From contig NZ_CALBSN010000036.1 of assembly GCF_937967675.1 (NCBI RefSeq), positions 1-42,146 on the forward strand: DNA of 42,146 nucleotides, written 5' to 3'. The position numbers and the translations under genes are program-made. The notes under the pieces were generated by a model that ran no database searches, had not been told where the DNA came from, and was given only the letters and a program-made list of their open reading frames with translations. Source of the DNA: an uncultured Flavobacterium sp. GTDB lineage: Bacteria; Bacteroidota; Bacteroidia; Flavobacteriales; Flavobacteriaceae. Every line of letters starts with the position of its first letter. The first letter of the stretch is position 1. This document shows positions 33,648 through 42,146 of the stretch, one piece after another.

Positions 33648-35315
33648 ATGTCAAAATCATTATTCCAACCCTTCAAAACCAACATTTCAGGTATTACTTC
33701 ACCTGAGAAATTTACGTTTCCTTTTTATTACGAACCGCATGAATTGAGCATTATAGCGGCTAATGAATTGCAATCGTATTTGGAAACACAAACCGATTTT
33801 GAACACAATTTTGGATTGAAAGAAAATCAAGAAGGTTTGGTAATAGGCAAAATGTTTGGCGTTTTGGTTTGTCAGAATCAAGAAGTTGAACTTGGCTATT
33901 TATGGGCCTTTTCTGGAAAATTGGCTGGTGTGAATCATCATCCTTATTTTGTCCCTACTATTTTTGATATGTTGCACGAAGATGGATTTTTTAGAAAAGA
34001 AGAGGAAGTATTGAACGCCATCAATCGCCAAATTGAAATTTTAGAAAATTCAGACGAACTTTTAAATGCAAAAAGAAAATTAGAAAACACCAAAAAAGAG
34101 GCAGTTACTGACATTCAAAATCAGAAAGATAAAATCAAACGCTTAAAAATTGAACGCGATGAAAAGCGTAATTCATTTGCTAATTTATCTGCATCTGAAA
34201 TTGAACAATTAGAACAAGAACTTTCAGAAGAGAGTAAAAAGGAAAGTATTTTACTCAAAAAAATGACCAAATACTGGAATTTTCAAATCGAAAATGCTCA
34301 GAAAGACGTCAATTTGCTCTTGGATGAAATCAATCAATTGAAAGAAGAACGCCGACAAAAATCGGGATCTTTACAACAGAAACTTTTTGCTGAATATTCT
34401 TTTTTGAATCAGTTTGGAGAACGAAAAAGTATTGGTGAAATCTTCAATAATAATCCGCCTGCTGGTGCTGGTGAATGTGCTGCACCAAAGTTATTGCATT
34501 ACGCTTTCGAGCATCAATTAAAACCCATTGCTATGGCTGAATTTTGGTGGGGACAATCGCCAAAATCGGAAATTAGAAAACACAAGCAATTTTATCCTGC
34601 TTGTAAAAGCAAGTGCGAACCTATTTTGTTATCGCACATGCTAAAGGGTTTAGAAATGGAAGCCAATCCTTTTCAAGAAAATCCAGCAGAAGGAAAAAAC
34701 ATTGAAATAGTCTTTGAAGATGAAGTTTTAGCAGTAATTAACAAACCTGCAGAATTTTTATCTGTTCCAGGAAAAATCATAGCTGATTCGGTTTATCAAA
34801 GAGTAAAAGAATTATATCCAAATGCAACCGGACCCTTAATTGTGCATCGTTTAGACATGTCGACATCAGGTTTAATGTTAATTGCAAAAGATGAAGAAAC
34901 GTATGTTAAATTACAATCGCAATTCATTAAAAGAACAATAAAAAAACGTTATGTTGCTTTATTAGATGGAATTTTACAAGAAAATGATGGCTTTATCGAT
35001 TTACCTTTACGAGTAGATTTAGACGACCGTCCACGCCAATTGGTATGTTTTGAACACGGAAAAAAAGCCCAAACCAAATGGGAAAAAATTGAAATCCGCG
35101 ACAATAAAACTCTGGTTTACTTCTACCCTATTACGGGAAGAACACATCAATTACGAGTACATGCTTCACATGAATTGGGTTTAAAAACACCTATTGTAGG
35201 CGATGATTTATATGGCATAAAAGCCAATCGTTTACATTTACATGCCGAAAGTTTGACCTTTGAACATCCAATTACAAAAGAGCAAATTACAATAACTAAA
35301 GCCGCAGAATTTTAA
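33648..35315 (+). CDS. RluA family pseudouridine synthase with long N-terminal extension
   Basis: A 555-residue protein. The C-terminal about 200 residues are an RluA-type pseudouridine synthase: HRLDMSTSGLMLIAK (catalytic Asp403), then KKRYVALLDG and GRTHQLRVHASHELG. It isomerises uridine in rRNA or tRNA. Residues 1-340 are an extension: a globular N-terminal part, a coiled coil at about 130-240 (ENTKKEAVTDIQNQKDKIKR, DEINQLKEERRQK) and a GAGECAAPKLLHYAFEH segment with conserved cysteines (YPACKSKCEP). This architecture is common in Bacteroidota; the target site is unknown. The -7 element is so close to the ATG that the mRNA may be leaderless. Confidence 0.88.
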   Translation: MSKSLFQPFKTNISGITSPEKFTFPFYYEPHELSIIAANELQSYLETQTDFEHNFGLKENQEGLVIGKMFGVLVCQNQEVELGYLWAFSGKLAGVNHHPYFVPTIFDMLHEDGFFRKEEEVLNAINRQIEILENSDELLNAKRKLENTKKEAVTDIQNQKDKIKRLKIERDEKRNSFANLSASEIEQLEQELSEESKKESILLKKMTKYWNFQIENAQKDVNLLLDEINQLKEERRQKSGSLQQKLFAEYSFLNQFGERKSIGEIFNNNPPAGAGECAAPKLLHYAFEHQLKPIAMAEFWWGQSPKSEIRKHKQFYPACKSKCEPILLSHMLKGLEMEANPFQENPAEGKNIEIVFEDEVLAVINKPAEFLSVPGKIIADSVYQRVKELYPNATGPLIVHRLDMSTSGLMLIAKDEETYVKLQSQFIKRTIKKRYVALLDGILQENDGFIDLPLRVDLDDRPRQLVCFEHGKKAQTKWEKIEIRDNKTLVYFYPITGRTHQLRVHASHELGLKTPIVGDDLYGIKANRLHLHAESLTFEHPITKEQITITKAAEF

Positions 35316-35384
35316 AATTTCATACTTTTTTGTAACATTTTTCTAAATTCAAACTCTAATATTTAGATTTTGAAAATAACTCTT

Positions 35385-37004
35385 ATGAAAAACTGTTTTT
35401 TTATTGTACTTACTTTTATAGGAATTCAACAAATTAATGCGCAATTTACACGTCGTGATTCACTTCAAGGAGGTCTACGCACAGAAAGAACATCTTATGA
35501 TGTAAAGCGTTATGATTTGAATATTATAATAAATCCAGAAGAAAAAAGTATCAAAGGATTTAATGATATCACTTTTGATGTTGTTTCTGCAACTCAAAAA
35601 ATTCAGATAGATTTATTTGATAATATGAAAGTGGATTCGATTGTTTGGAATACTAAAAAACTGAAATATATTCGTGACAATGATGCTGTTTTTATTGATT
35701 TTCCTGAAAGATTAGTTTTAAAATCGAATCATAAACTTAAATTTTATTATTCAGGGAATCCAAAAATTGCCAAAAACGCACCTTGGGATGGTGGATTTGT
35801 TTTCAAAAAAGATAGTAATGGAAAAGATTTTATTGCGGTTGCAGTACAAGGAACAGGGGCTAGCTTATGGTATCCCGTGAAGGATTCACAAACCGACGAA
35901 CCTGATAATGGCGCTTCGATTAAAGTAGCCGTTCCAAATGGTTTAATGAATGTTTCCAACGGACGCTTTATAGGTTCCGAAGATTTAAAAAATGGTTATA
36001 CCCGTTGGGATTGGGAAGTTAAAAATCCTATTAACAATTATACCATAACCGTAAATGTTGCTGATTATGTTCACATTCAGGACAAAATGCCCGATTTGGA
36101 TTTAGATTATTATGTATTAAGAGAAAATGAAACAAAAGCTCGTGAACATTTTGCAGAAGTTAAACCTATGATGGAATGTTTTCAATCGAAATTTGGTCGT
36201 TATCCATTTTGGGAAGATGGCTATAAATTAGTGGAAACCCCTTATTTAGGTATGGAACATCAAAGTGCTGTAGCTTATGGAAACAAGTACAAAAAAGGCT
36301 ATATGGGATTTGACCTATCTGGCACAGGTGTTGGTATGTTTTTCGATTACATAACCATCCATGAAACAGGTCATGAATGGTTTGGAAATAGTATCACTAG
36401 CATGGATATTGCTGACATGTGGATTCATGAAGGTTTTACTACCTATTCTGAAACCGTATTTATTGAATGTATAAAAGGGTATGATGATGCCATGAAATAC
36501 ATTAACGGGCAAGCAAAAAACGTTAGAAATGATCGACCAATTATTGGACAATATGGTGTTAACAATGAAGGGTCGGGAGACATGTACTACAAAGGCTCAC
36601 TAATGCTAAATACACTACGACACATAATAGCCGATGATACTAAATGGTGGAAAATAATTTTTGATTATTCTGAAACTTTTAAAAAGAAAATCATTACTAC
36701 AGCTACTGTTATTGATTATTTTAATAAAGCTTCGGGTTTAAATTTAACACCTGTATTTAATCAGTATTTAAATACCAATCAAGTTCCCCATTTTGTATAT
36801 AAAGTTAATGGTGATTATTTGTACTACTCTTGGGAGAATGTCAATGACGATTTTAATATGCCCATAGATATAGGATTTGATAATAAAAAGATACGATTAT
36901 ATCCAACTCTAAAAGAACAAAAAATTAAACTCAAAAAATTAAACAAAAGAAGTTTTCAAATATATGATAACCAGTTTTTTGTAAAAATAAAAGAAGACAA
37001 TTAG
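35385..37004 (+). CDS. M1 family zinc metallopeptidase
   Basis: A 539-residue exported aminopeptidase-like protein. The start is the ATG at 35385 (MKNCFFIVLTFIGIQQINAQ, signal peptide), not the upstream TTG. The zinc site is HETGH (326-330) with Glu349 eighteen residues later (IHEGF). The substrate-binding motif is GMEHQSAVAYGN, replacing the usual GAMEN. The N-terminal beta-sandwich (about 30-230) is typical of M1. The last third is short: no full C-terminal helical domain is present, so it belongs to the compact Bacteroidota M1 group that removes N-terminal residues from peptides outside the cytoplasm. The stop lies in the terminator loop. Confidence 0.9.
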   Translation: MKNCFFIVLTFIGIQQINAQFTRRDSLQGGLRTERTSYDVKRYDLNIIINPEEKSIKGFNDITFDVVSATQKIQIDLFDNMKVDSIVWNTKKLKYIRDNDAVFIDFPERLVLKSNHKLKFYYSGNPKIAKNAPWDGGFVFKKDSNGKDFIAVAVQGTGASLWYPVKDSQTDEPDNGASIKVAVPNGLMNVSNGRFIGSEDLKNGYTRWDWEVKNPINNYTITVNVADYVHIQDKMPDLDLDYYVLRENETKAREHFAEVKPMMECFQSKFGRYPFWEDGYKLVETPYLGMEHQSAVAYGNKYKKGYMGFDLSGTGVGMFFDYITIHETGHEWFGNSITSMDIADMWIHEGFTTYSETVFIECIKGYDDAMKYINGQAKNVRNDRPIIGQYGVNNEGSGDMYYKGSLMLNTLRHIIADDTKWWKIIFDYSETFKKKIITTATVIDYFNKASGLNLTPVFNQYLNTNQVPHFVYKVNGDYLYYSWENVNDDFNMPIDIGFDNKKIRLYPTLKEQKIKLKKLNKRSFQIYDNQFFVKIKEDN

Positions 37005-37017
37005 TCTTCTTTTTTAT
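36989..37017. terminator. Bidirectional terminator
   Basis: AAGAAGAC (36991-36998), loop AATTA, GTCTTCTT (37004-37011), with a T-tract. The M1 stop codon spans the loop. It serves the convergent M1 and menE genes. Confidence 0.85.
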
Positions 37018-38063
37018 TTTATGCTATTTAATGTTTTAACTCGATTGATTTTTTTTGTCTCTGTCTCTACAAATTCGGGAGCAAAAAGAACCTCTTTGGG
37101 TTTTTCAAATTTCTCTAAAGTATCGAAAAGAGTTGCATCTATGTCGAATTGTTCACCTTCAATGACTAATACCACTCTTGAACCTAAAATATCATCCGGT
37201 TGCCCTATTATAAAAAATCGATTTGAAATTTTTGAAGCCAATTTAGCTTCTATTTGTTCAGGAAATAACTTTATTCCTCCGCTATTAATAACATTATCGT
37301 ATCTTCCTATCCATTTAAATTGATTGGCATTTAAAATTGTAACGATGTCATTAGTAACCACTTTTTCATCAGAGATACTAGGGACATCAATTACTAAACA
37401 ACTCCTATCGTCTGTAGTAATAGATACGTGTTCTAAAATGTTAAAAAATGCTTCTCCTATTTTTTTTGCAGCAATATGGGTAATGGTTTCGGTCATTCCG
37501 TAAGTCTCATAAATATCTGATTTTATTTCTTTTAACTTACTTGCTAAATCATCCGAAACTTTAGCTCCTCCAATGATAATCTTTTTAAATTGATGTAATT
37601 TTTCTAAACTATTTTCTGCTTGAAGCGGAACAATAGCAACAAAATCATAGATTTTATGTGGCAACAAATCATCTAAATGCGAGGTTGGAACCATAATGTC
37701 TAATTCCAAACCTAACATCATGGAACGAACAATCATCATTTTTCCGGCAATGTAACGAGCTGGCAAACACAATAAGGCTTTATCTTGAGGATGCAAATTG
37801 AAATAATTTCCAGTTGCAATAGCCGAATGTACCATTGATTGCTTCTTGATTGTAATAACTTTAGGTGTACCTGTAGTTCCTGATGTAGTCAATTGAATCG
37901 TTTCTTTGTCATCAAGCCAATCCAATAAAAACGAACCTAAATCTTTTTCGTGCTCTTCCCCTTCTTTAATTAGAGTGTAGGCTAATTGATAGAGAGCTTC
38001 TTTATCAAAATGAAAATTATTAATTTTAAAGCGGTTGTGTATACTTTTATAATGTGGTATCAT
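37014..38063 (-). CDS. menE: o-Succinylbenzoate-CoA ligase
   Basis: A 349-residue AMP-forming ligase, which activates o-succinylbenzoate in menaquinone synthesis. It is shorter than acyl-CoA synthetases, as is usual for Bacteroidota MenE. The phosphate loop is TTSGTTGTPK, the A5 motif is YETYGMTET, and the hinge is GRYDNVINSGGIKLFPEQIE. The C-terminal lysine (KKINRVKTLNS) is present. The other men genes are not nearby. Its start overlaps the end of the CPBP protease gene by 17 bases, so the two are co-transcribed. Confidence 0.88.
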   Translation of the reverse strand: MIPHYKSIHNRFKINNFHFDKEALYQLAYTLIKEGEEHEKDLGSFLLDWLDDKETIQLTTSGTTGTPKVITIKKQSMVHSAIATGNYFNLHPQDKALLCLPARYIAGKMMIVRSMMLGLELDIMVPTSHLDDLLPHKIYDFVAIVPLQAENSLEKLHQFKKIIIGGAKVSDDLASKLKEIKSDIYETYGMTETITHIAAKKIGEAFFNILEHVSITTDDRSCLVIDVPSISDEKVVTNDIVTILNANQFKWIGRYDNVINSGGIKLFPEQIEAKLASKISNRFFIIGQPDDILGSRVVLVIEGEQFDIDATLFDTLEKFEKPKEVLFAPEFVETETKKINRVKTLNSIK

Positions 38064-38973
38064 TAAATTCTATTTCTTTGTTATCAACTGTTAGTTTTCC
38101 TGTCAATTTTTCTTTCCAATTCTCCCATTTATATACTTTAGAAAAAATAAAAAGTAAAATAGGAAATAATACAAAAACTGGGGTTAAAACATCAAAACCC
38201 GTTGTTGGTTCAGATAAATCTTTTAAAATAGAATTAGTCTGAAAAGCCGTCCAATCGGCAGTTAATAATAAGGCTCCTACAAGGTTATTAGCTGCATGAA
38301 ATCCTAGAGCTAACTCTAAACCTTCATCCATTAGTGTTATAATACCCAGAAAAAAACCAGTTCCTATGTAGTAAATCATAATTATATAACCAATTTTATC
38401 AACTTCAGGATTAGCTATATGCATTAAACCAAATAACACCGATGTTACAATTAAGGGAATTAATCTACTATTTGTAGCCAAACCTATTCCTTGCATCATG
38501 TGACCTCTAAAAAGATATTCTTCAAAACTCGTTTGCATCGGGATTAAAACAATAGCTAAAACCAGAAAAATAAAAAACTTTTCCGCTTTAAAATTCCATA
38601 CAAAATTCTCAGGTTGGATAAAATAAAGTGCTAAAATCATCAAAGTTGTGATGCTTCCCCATAAGAAAAAAGAGAAAAAAAAGCGTTTCCAGTCAATTTT
38701 TTCACGTGAAGTTGTCAAACTAGTTAAAGATTGACCTTGTATGAATTTAACCCAAAACAAAACAATCAATAAGCCAAAAGCTAAAGGCCCTACCAGCATT
38801 ACAAAAGTTAAATTAACTCCTATCATTTTGATAGTCTGCTGAATAACTTCATTCGTATCTACTCCATCAGACATTAAAAAATTTGCCAGCATCAATAAAA
38901 TGAATCCCAAAGGAATTGGAATGTAGCTTCCTAAATTATATTTTGTGTTTTTTAATTGCTCAATATAGCTCAT
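38047..38973 (-). CDS. CPBP family intramembrane glutamic protease
   Basis: A 308-residue membrane protein with about seven or eight helices. The start MSYIEQLKNTKYNLGSY is chosen because an upstream in-frame start would add a poor leader. The CPBP (Abi/Rce1-like) active site is visible as EEYLFRGHMMQG (EExxxR), a second helix LFGLMHIANPE, and HAANN near GLELALGFHAANNL. The family removes C-terminal prenyl-type or leader sequences or processes peptides; the target here is unknown. It overlaps menE and is divergent from the ArsC-like gene. Confidence 0.87.
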   Translation of the reverse strand: MSYIEQLKNTKYNLGSYIPIPLGFILLMLANFLMSDGVDTNEVIQQTIKMIGVNLTFVMLVGPLAFGLLIVLFWVKFIQGQSLTSLTTSREKIDWKRFFFSFFLWGSITTLMILALYFIQPENFVWNFKAEKFFIFLVLAIVLIPMQTSFEEYLFRGHMMQGIGLATNSRLIPLIVTSVLFGLMHIANPEVDKIGYIIMIYYIGTGFFLGIITLMDEGLELALGFHAANNLVGALLLTADWTAFQTNSILKDLSEPTTGFDVLTPVFVLFPILLFIFSKVYKWENWKEKLTGKLTVDNKEIEFNDTTL

Positions 38974-39036
38974 TTTTAAACGAATTAAGTTTGCTACTAA
39001 AGTAGTATTTTTTATTTCTTTGTGAAAAAGAAAATC

Positions 39037-39378
39037 ATGATAACTATTTACCATAATCCAAGATGCACCAAATCGAGAGAAGGTTTGTGCGAAATTGAAA
39101 ACTTAAACCAACCTTTTGAAATTCGAAAATATTTTGATGAACCGTTCTCAGAATCAGAGCTAAAAGAAGTAATTCAAAAGCTAAAAATTAAACCAATCGA
39201 TTTGGTAAGAACCAAAGAATCAATTTGGACTGAAAAATACAAAGGAAAAGAACTTAATGATGAGGAAATAATTAAAGCAATGCTTGAAAATCCAAAACTA
39301 ATTGAACGTCCAATAGTAATTAACGGTAATAGAGCCGTTATTGCTAGACCAAAAGAAAAGATTAACGAAATCCTTTAG
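39037..39378 (+). CDS. ArsC/Spx-family reductase (arsenate reductase-like)
   Basis: A 113-residue thioredoxin-fold protein starting at the ATG 39037 (MITIYHNPRCTKSR), preferred to an upstream GTG. Cys10 in NPRCTKSR matches the redox cysteine of glutaredoxin-linked ArsC, and IERPIVINGNRAVIARP carries the RPIV motif. The family includes ArsC, YfgD and Spx. Arsenate reduction is plausible but the neighbours give no arsenic context. Confidence 0.85.
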   Translation: MITIYHNPRCTKSREGLCEIENLNQPFEIRKYFDEPFSESELKEVIQKLKIKPIDLVRTKESIWTEKYKGKELNDEEIIKAMLENPKLIERPIVINGNRAVIARPKEKINEIL

Positions 39379-39421
39379 TAGTTTTAACATAGATTTAGCA
39401 AATAACGACTAAACCAAAAGT

Positions 39422-39429
39422 TACTTTTG
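39422..39429 (+). promoter_or_regulatory. -7 element of the TonB-type receptor gene
   Basis: TACTTTTG matches TAnnTTTG and lies 24 bases before the ATG at 39454. A TTTA (39394-39397) is 24 bases upstream, slightly too far. Confidence 0.4.
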
Positions 39430-39453
39430 TGGTCTTATTTGCAAAAAAACATT

Positions 39454-41904
39454 ATGAACAAAAAAATTCTTATTACCGTCTTTACTTTATTGTCATGCCT
39501 GCTTACTTTTTCGCAACGACCTGATGTTAAAAAAATTACTATTTCAGGAAAAGTTATTGAAAAAGGCACGAATCAACCTTTAGAATACGCTACAATAGTT
39601 TTCGAAAACAACATAACCAAACAGTTATCTGGAGGAATAACAGATGAAAATGGTAATTTCAAATTTGAAGTTACTTCAGGTAAATATAATGTTAGAGCAG
39701 AATTTATCTCTTTTAAAAGTATCAAATTAGCACAAACTGAATTTAATTCTGATGTCAATTTAGGTGTTATTGCAATGGAGCCAGATGTTGCGCAATTAAA
39801 TGAAATTGAAGTTGTTGCTGAAAAATCTACAGTAGAAATTAAACTTGATAAAAGAGTTTACAACGTAGGCAAGGATATGATAGTAAAAGGTGGAACTGTT
39901 AGTGATGTTTTAGATAACGTGCCGTCTATAACCGTTGATGCCGAAGGAACTGTTGCTTTAAGAGGTAACGAAAATGTAAAAATATTAATTGATGGAAAAC
40001 CTTCAGGTTTAGCTGGAATTAATATTGCAGACGCTTTAAAATTATTACCCGCTGATGCCGTTGAAAAAGTAGAGGTTATTACCAATCCATCTGCACGTTA
40101 TGATGCTGAAGGGGGTGGTGGAATTATTAACATTGTTTTACGCAAAGGAAAAGCAAATGGAGTTAATGGTTCGGTAATGGTAAATGCAGGTGACCCAGAA
40201 ACTTATGGAACAAGCATTAATTTAAATAAGAAAAGTAATAACTATAATTTGTTTTCTAACATAGGATATAATTATAGAAACAACCCTGGAAACACTATGG
40301 TCGATGCTGAGTATTTTAATGCTGATGGTTCGACAAATCGTTTTATTAAAGAAAGAAGAACTAATGAACGATTAAGTAAAGGATATAATGCTAACTTTGG
40401 AATCGATTTAAATTTATCAAAATCATTAAGTTGGACCAATGCCATAACATTCAGAGAAAACAATGGCGAAAACCCTGATAATGTTTTCTTTTATAATTTT
40501 GATGCAACAAACAATCCAACTTTTGTTAGAAATCGTTTGAACGATCAAAAAAGTGATGAATTTAGTATTGAGTACACCTCTAACTTTACAAAAAAATTCA
40601 AAAAAGACGACCACAAATTAACAATTGATTTTGCTACGTCTCAAAATAGAGAAAATGAGTATGCCACCATTTACGATCAAATTTTAGAAAATCCAACCTC
40701 ATTAGTAACACAAGGTACAACCAATAAGAACAACCAACAAAGAAACTTAATTCAATCAGATTATGTGTTGCCAATTGGTAAAAACGGACGTTTTGAAGCG
40801 GGGTATAGAGGAAGTTTTCAAAAGAATTTAACAGATTTTGTGGTTACTCCCGTTTCTGAGTTTTCTAATACTTTAGAATATATCGAAAATGTAAATGCAC
40901 TTTACACTCAATATGGTTCTAAAATCAATAAATTTTCTTATTTCTTTGGTTTACGTTTTGAAGACAGTCATATTGAAGTGAACTCATTATCATTAAATGA
41001 TTACAACACAAAAAAATACAATAACTTATTCCCATCGGCAACTTTTAATTACGAGTTTTCTGAATCAAGTTCTGTTAGTTTAAGTTATAGTAAAAGAATT
41101 AATCGTCCAAGAGGGCGTTTCTTAAACCCAGTTTCATCCCTATCAAGTAACATTAATATCTTTCAAGGAAATCCAGATATCAATCCATCCTATACAGATG
41201 CTATTGACTTAGGCTATCTTAAAAAATGGAAAAAATTAACATTCAATACATCAGCTTACATTAATGTTACAAATGATGCATTTCAATTTATTAGAAAAGA
41301 ATCTGGTTTATTTGTAGAAGGTGTTCCTGTCATCTTAAGCACGCCTATCAATTTATCAAAAGAATATAGAACAGGTTTCGAATTTAACTTAAACTACACA
41401 CCTTACAAATGGTGGAGATTAAACGGAAACTTCAATGCGTTTAGAAATGAAACTCAAGGAAATTACAGCTATGTAGATTACGTTGGAAATACCGTTTTAC
41501 AAAATTTTGATAATGTAGCTTTAACTTGGTTTACAAGAATTAGTTCTAAAATTACTTTGCCTTATAAAATAGATTGGCAAACTAACGCAACTTATAATGC
41601 TCCTCAAACTAATGCTCAAGGAAAATCTTTAGGAGTAGCCTCTATGAACCTTGCTTTTAGTAAAGATATTCTAAAAGAAAAAGGTAGTATTTCATTAAAT
41701 GTAAGTGATGTTTTTAATTCAAGAAAAAGAATTATGGAAACAAACATTCCAAACGTAGTAAGTTCGTACAGTGAAATGCAATGGAGAGTAAGACAAGTAA
41801 TGTTAACTTTTACTTATCGTTTTAACAAACAGAAAAACGAAAAAGAAAGACAACCTCGTAGAGAAGATAACGGTGGAGAAGGTGATTTTATGGGGAGACC
41901 ATAA
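39454..41904 (+). CDS. TonB-dependent receptor-like outer membrane beta-barrel protein
   Basis: An 816-residue outer membrane protein. A signal peptide (MNKKILITVFTLLSCLLTFS) is followed by a carboxypeptidase-regulatory-like Ig domain (about 30-120: ISGKVIEKGTNQPLEYATIV), a plug (VSDVLDNVPSITVDAEGTVA to GGGGIINIVLRKG) and a long barrel with many aromatic strand ends. It matches the outer membrane beta-barrel (OMP_b-brl_3) branch of TonB-dependent receptors. No SusD partner is beside it. The ligand is unknown. The C-terminus ends in a charged, disordered tail (KQKNEKERQPRREDNGGEG). Confidence 0.9.
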   Translation: MNKKILITVFTLLSCLLTFSQRPDVKKITISGKVIEKGTNQPLEYATIVFENNITKQLSGGITDENGNFKFEVTSGKYNVRAEFISFKSIKLAQTEFNSDVNLGVIAMEPDVAQLNEIEVVAEKSTVEIKLDKRVYNVGKDMIVKGGTVSDVLDNVPSITVDAEGTVALRGNENVKILIDGKPSGLAGINIADALKLLPADAVEKVEVITNPSARYDAEGGGGIINIVLRKGKANGVNGSVMVNAGDPETYGTSINLNKKSNNYNLFSNIGYNYRNNPGNTMVDAEYFNADGSTNRFIKERRTNERLSKGYNANFGIDLNLSKSLSWTNAITFRENNGENPDNVFFYNFDATNNPTFVRNRLNDQKSDEFSIEYTSNFTKKFKKDDHKLTIDFATSQNRENEYATIYDQILENPTSLVTQGTTNKNNQQRNLIQSDYVLPIGKNGRFEAGYRGSFQKNLTDFVVTPVSEFSNTLEYIENVNALYTQYGSKINKFSYFFGLRFEDSHIEVNSLSLNDYNTKKYNNLFPSATFNYEFSESSSVSLSYSKRINRPRGRFLNPVSSLSSNINIFQGNPDINPSYTDAIDLGYLKKWKKLTFNTSAYINVTNDAFQFIRKESGLFVEGVPVILSTPINLSKEYRTGFEFNLNYTPYKWWRLNGNFNAFRNETQGNYSYVDYVGNTVLQNFDNVALTWFTRISSKITLPYKIDWQTNATYNAPQTNAQGKSLGVASMNLAFSKDILKEKGSISLNVSDVFNSRKRIMETNIPNVVSSYSEMQWRVRQVMLTFTYRFNKQKNEKERQPRREDNGGEGDFMGRP

Positions 41905-41924
41905 TTTCCAAATCCATTAACCAT

Positions 41925-41956
41925 AAAAAAAGTCCCGATTAATTCGGGACTTTTTA
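41925..41956. terminator. Bidirectional terminator
   Basis: AGTCCCGA (41931-41938), loop TTAAT, TCGGGACT (41944-41951), A- and T-tracts, between the convergent receptor gene and the last gene. Confidence 0.88.
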
Positions 41957-41976
41957 TTTTTAAAATTAAAAGAAAA

Positions 41977-42146
41977 TTATCCTTCTAATTCAGCTTGTCT
42001 TTTAGCTCTTTTCTCTTTAATCAATTCCATAATAGCACCGCCCAACCAATAATGAACAAATCCTACTAAGAAAATCATCAACCAAAAACCAATAGTTAAT
42101 ATGGTTAAGAAAAGTAAAAAACCTAGGTACTGTTGAAATTCAAACA
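41977..42146 (-). CDS. Small membrane protein, N-terminal part outside window
   Basis: Reading from the right edge, the open frame encodes FEFQQYLGFLLFLTILTIGF, then WLMIFLVGFVHYWLGGAI and MELIKEKRAKRQAELEG, ending in TAA at 41977-41979. It has one or two membrane helices and a short basic tail. No family can be named. The start lies beyond the window. Confidence 0.6.
   Translation of the reverse strand, partial: FEFQQYLGFLLFLTILTIGFWLMIFLVGFVHYWLGGAIMELIKEKRAKRQAELEG

Overview
The window looks like chromosomal DNA of a Flavobacterium-like member of the Bacteroidota (Flavobacteriaceae). The DNA is AT-rich and most starts lack a Shine-Dalgarno sequence. Several genes are preceded by the phylum's promoter pattern (TTTG or TTG, 19-21 bases, then TAnnTTTG or a close variant). 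Typical families are present: a TonB-linked beta-barrel receptor, an HU-HIG type DNA-binding protein, a GldL-like membrane protein, lipoproteins with Bacteroidota lipoboxes and a short SRP RNA. 29 of 37 visible stop codons are TAA.

Layout. 1-2,850: end of an SDR oxidoreductase, a dipeptide epimerase, the SRP RNA and a lipoprotein glutaminyl cyclase. 2,847-9,377: gyrA with a TPR gene behind it, divergent from clpC. 9,441-11,934: a RimK-type ligase with a fused protease-like domain, a 60-residue GldL-like membrane protein, a DUF421 protein and a DUF1304 protein. 11,954-19,696: hutH, gcvT, yebC, a damaged small gene, a cysteine/cystathionine synthase, an S9 peptidase and ebfC. 19,697-25,460: an accessory-looking block (HU-like protein, symporter, putative regulator, PD-(D/E)XK protein, secreted orphan). 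It is bracketed by the real 3' end of ebfC and a decayed second copy of that 3' end. 25,541-28,399: repeats, a structured leader, a lipoprotein, a TauE/SafE transporter and a propeller lipoprotein. 28,480-32,561: threonine aldolase, a Flavobacterium-type hairpin element, prfB and an acyl-CoA carboxylase subunit. 32,575-42,146: a small membrane protein, a toxin-antitoxin pair, an RluA-like synthase, an M1 peptidase, menE, a CPBP protease, an ArsC-like reductase, a TonB-type receptor and the end of a small membrane protein.

Most genes are housekeeping and sit in short operons or convergent pairs sharing one hairpin terminator.

The most unusual signals are these. (1) prfB (release factor 2) has the classical +1 frameshift site and also a second in-frame UGA at the position of a conserved tryptophan. 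UGA is otherwise used as a stop only twice in the window, both times inside an ATGA overlap. (2) A 97-base, about 78% identical copy of the ebfC 3' end lies 5.7 kb downstream and suggests an old insertion. (3) Four 22-base tandem repeats precede the HU-like gene at the left end of that block. (4) Several unexplained hairpins, palindromes and a possible structured RNA leader occur in the intergenic DNA. No complete insertion sequence, CRISPR array, tRNA or rRNA was seen.
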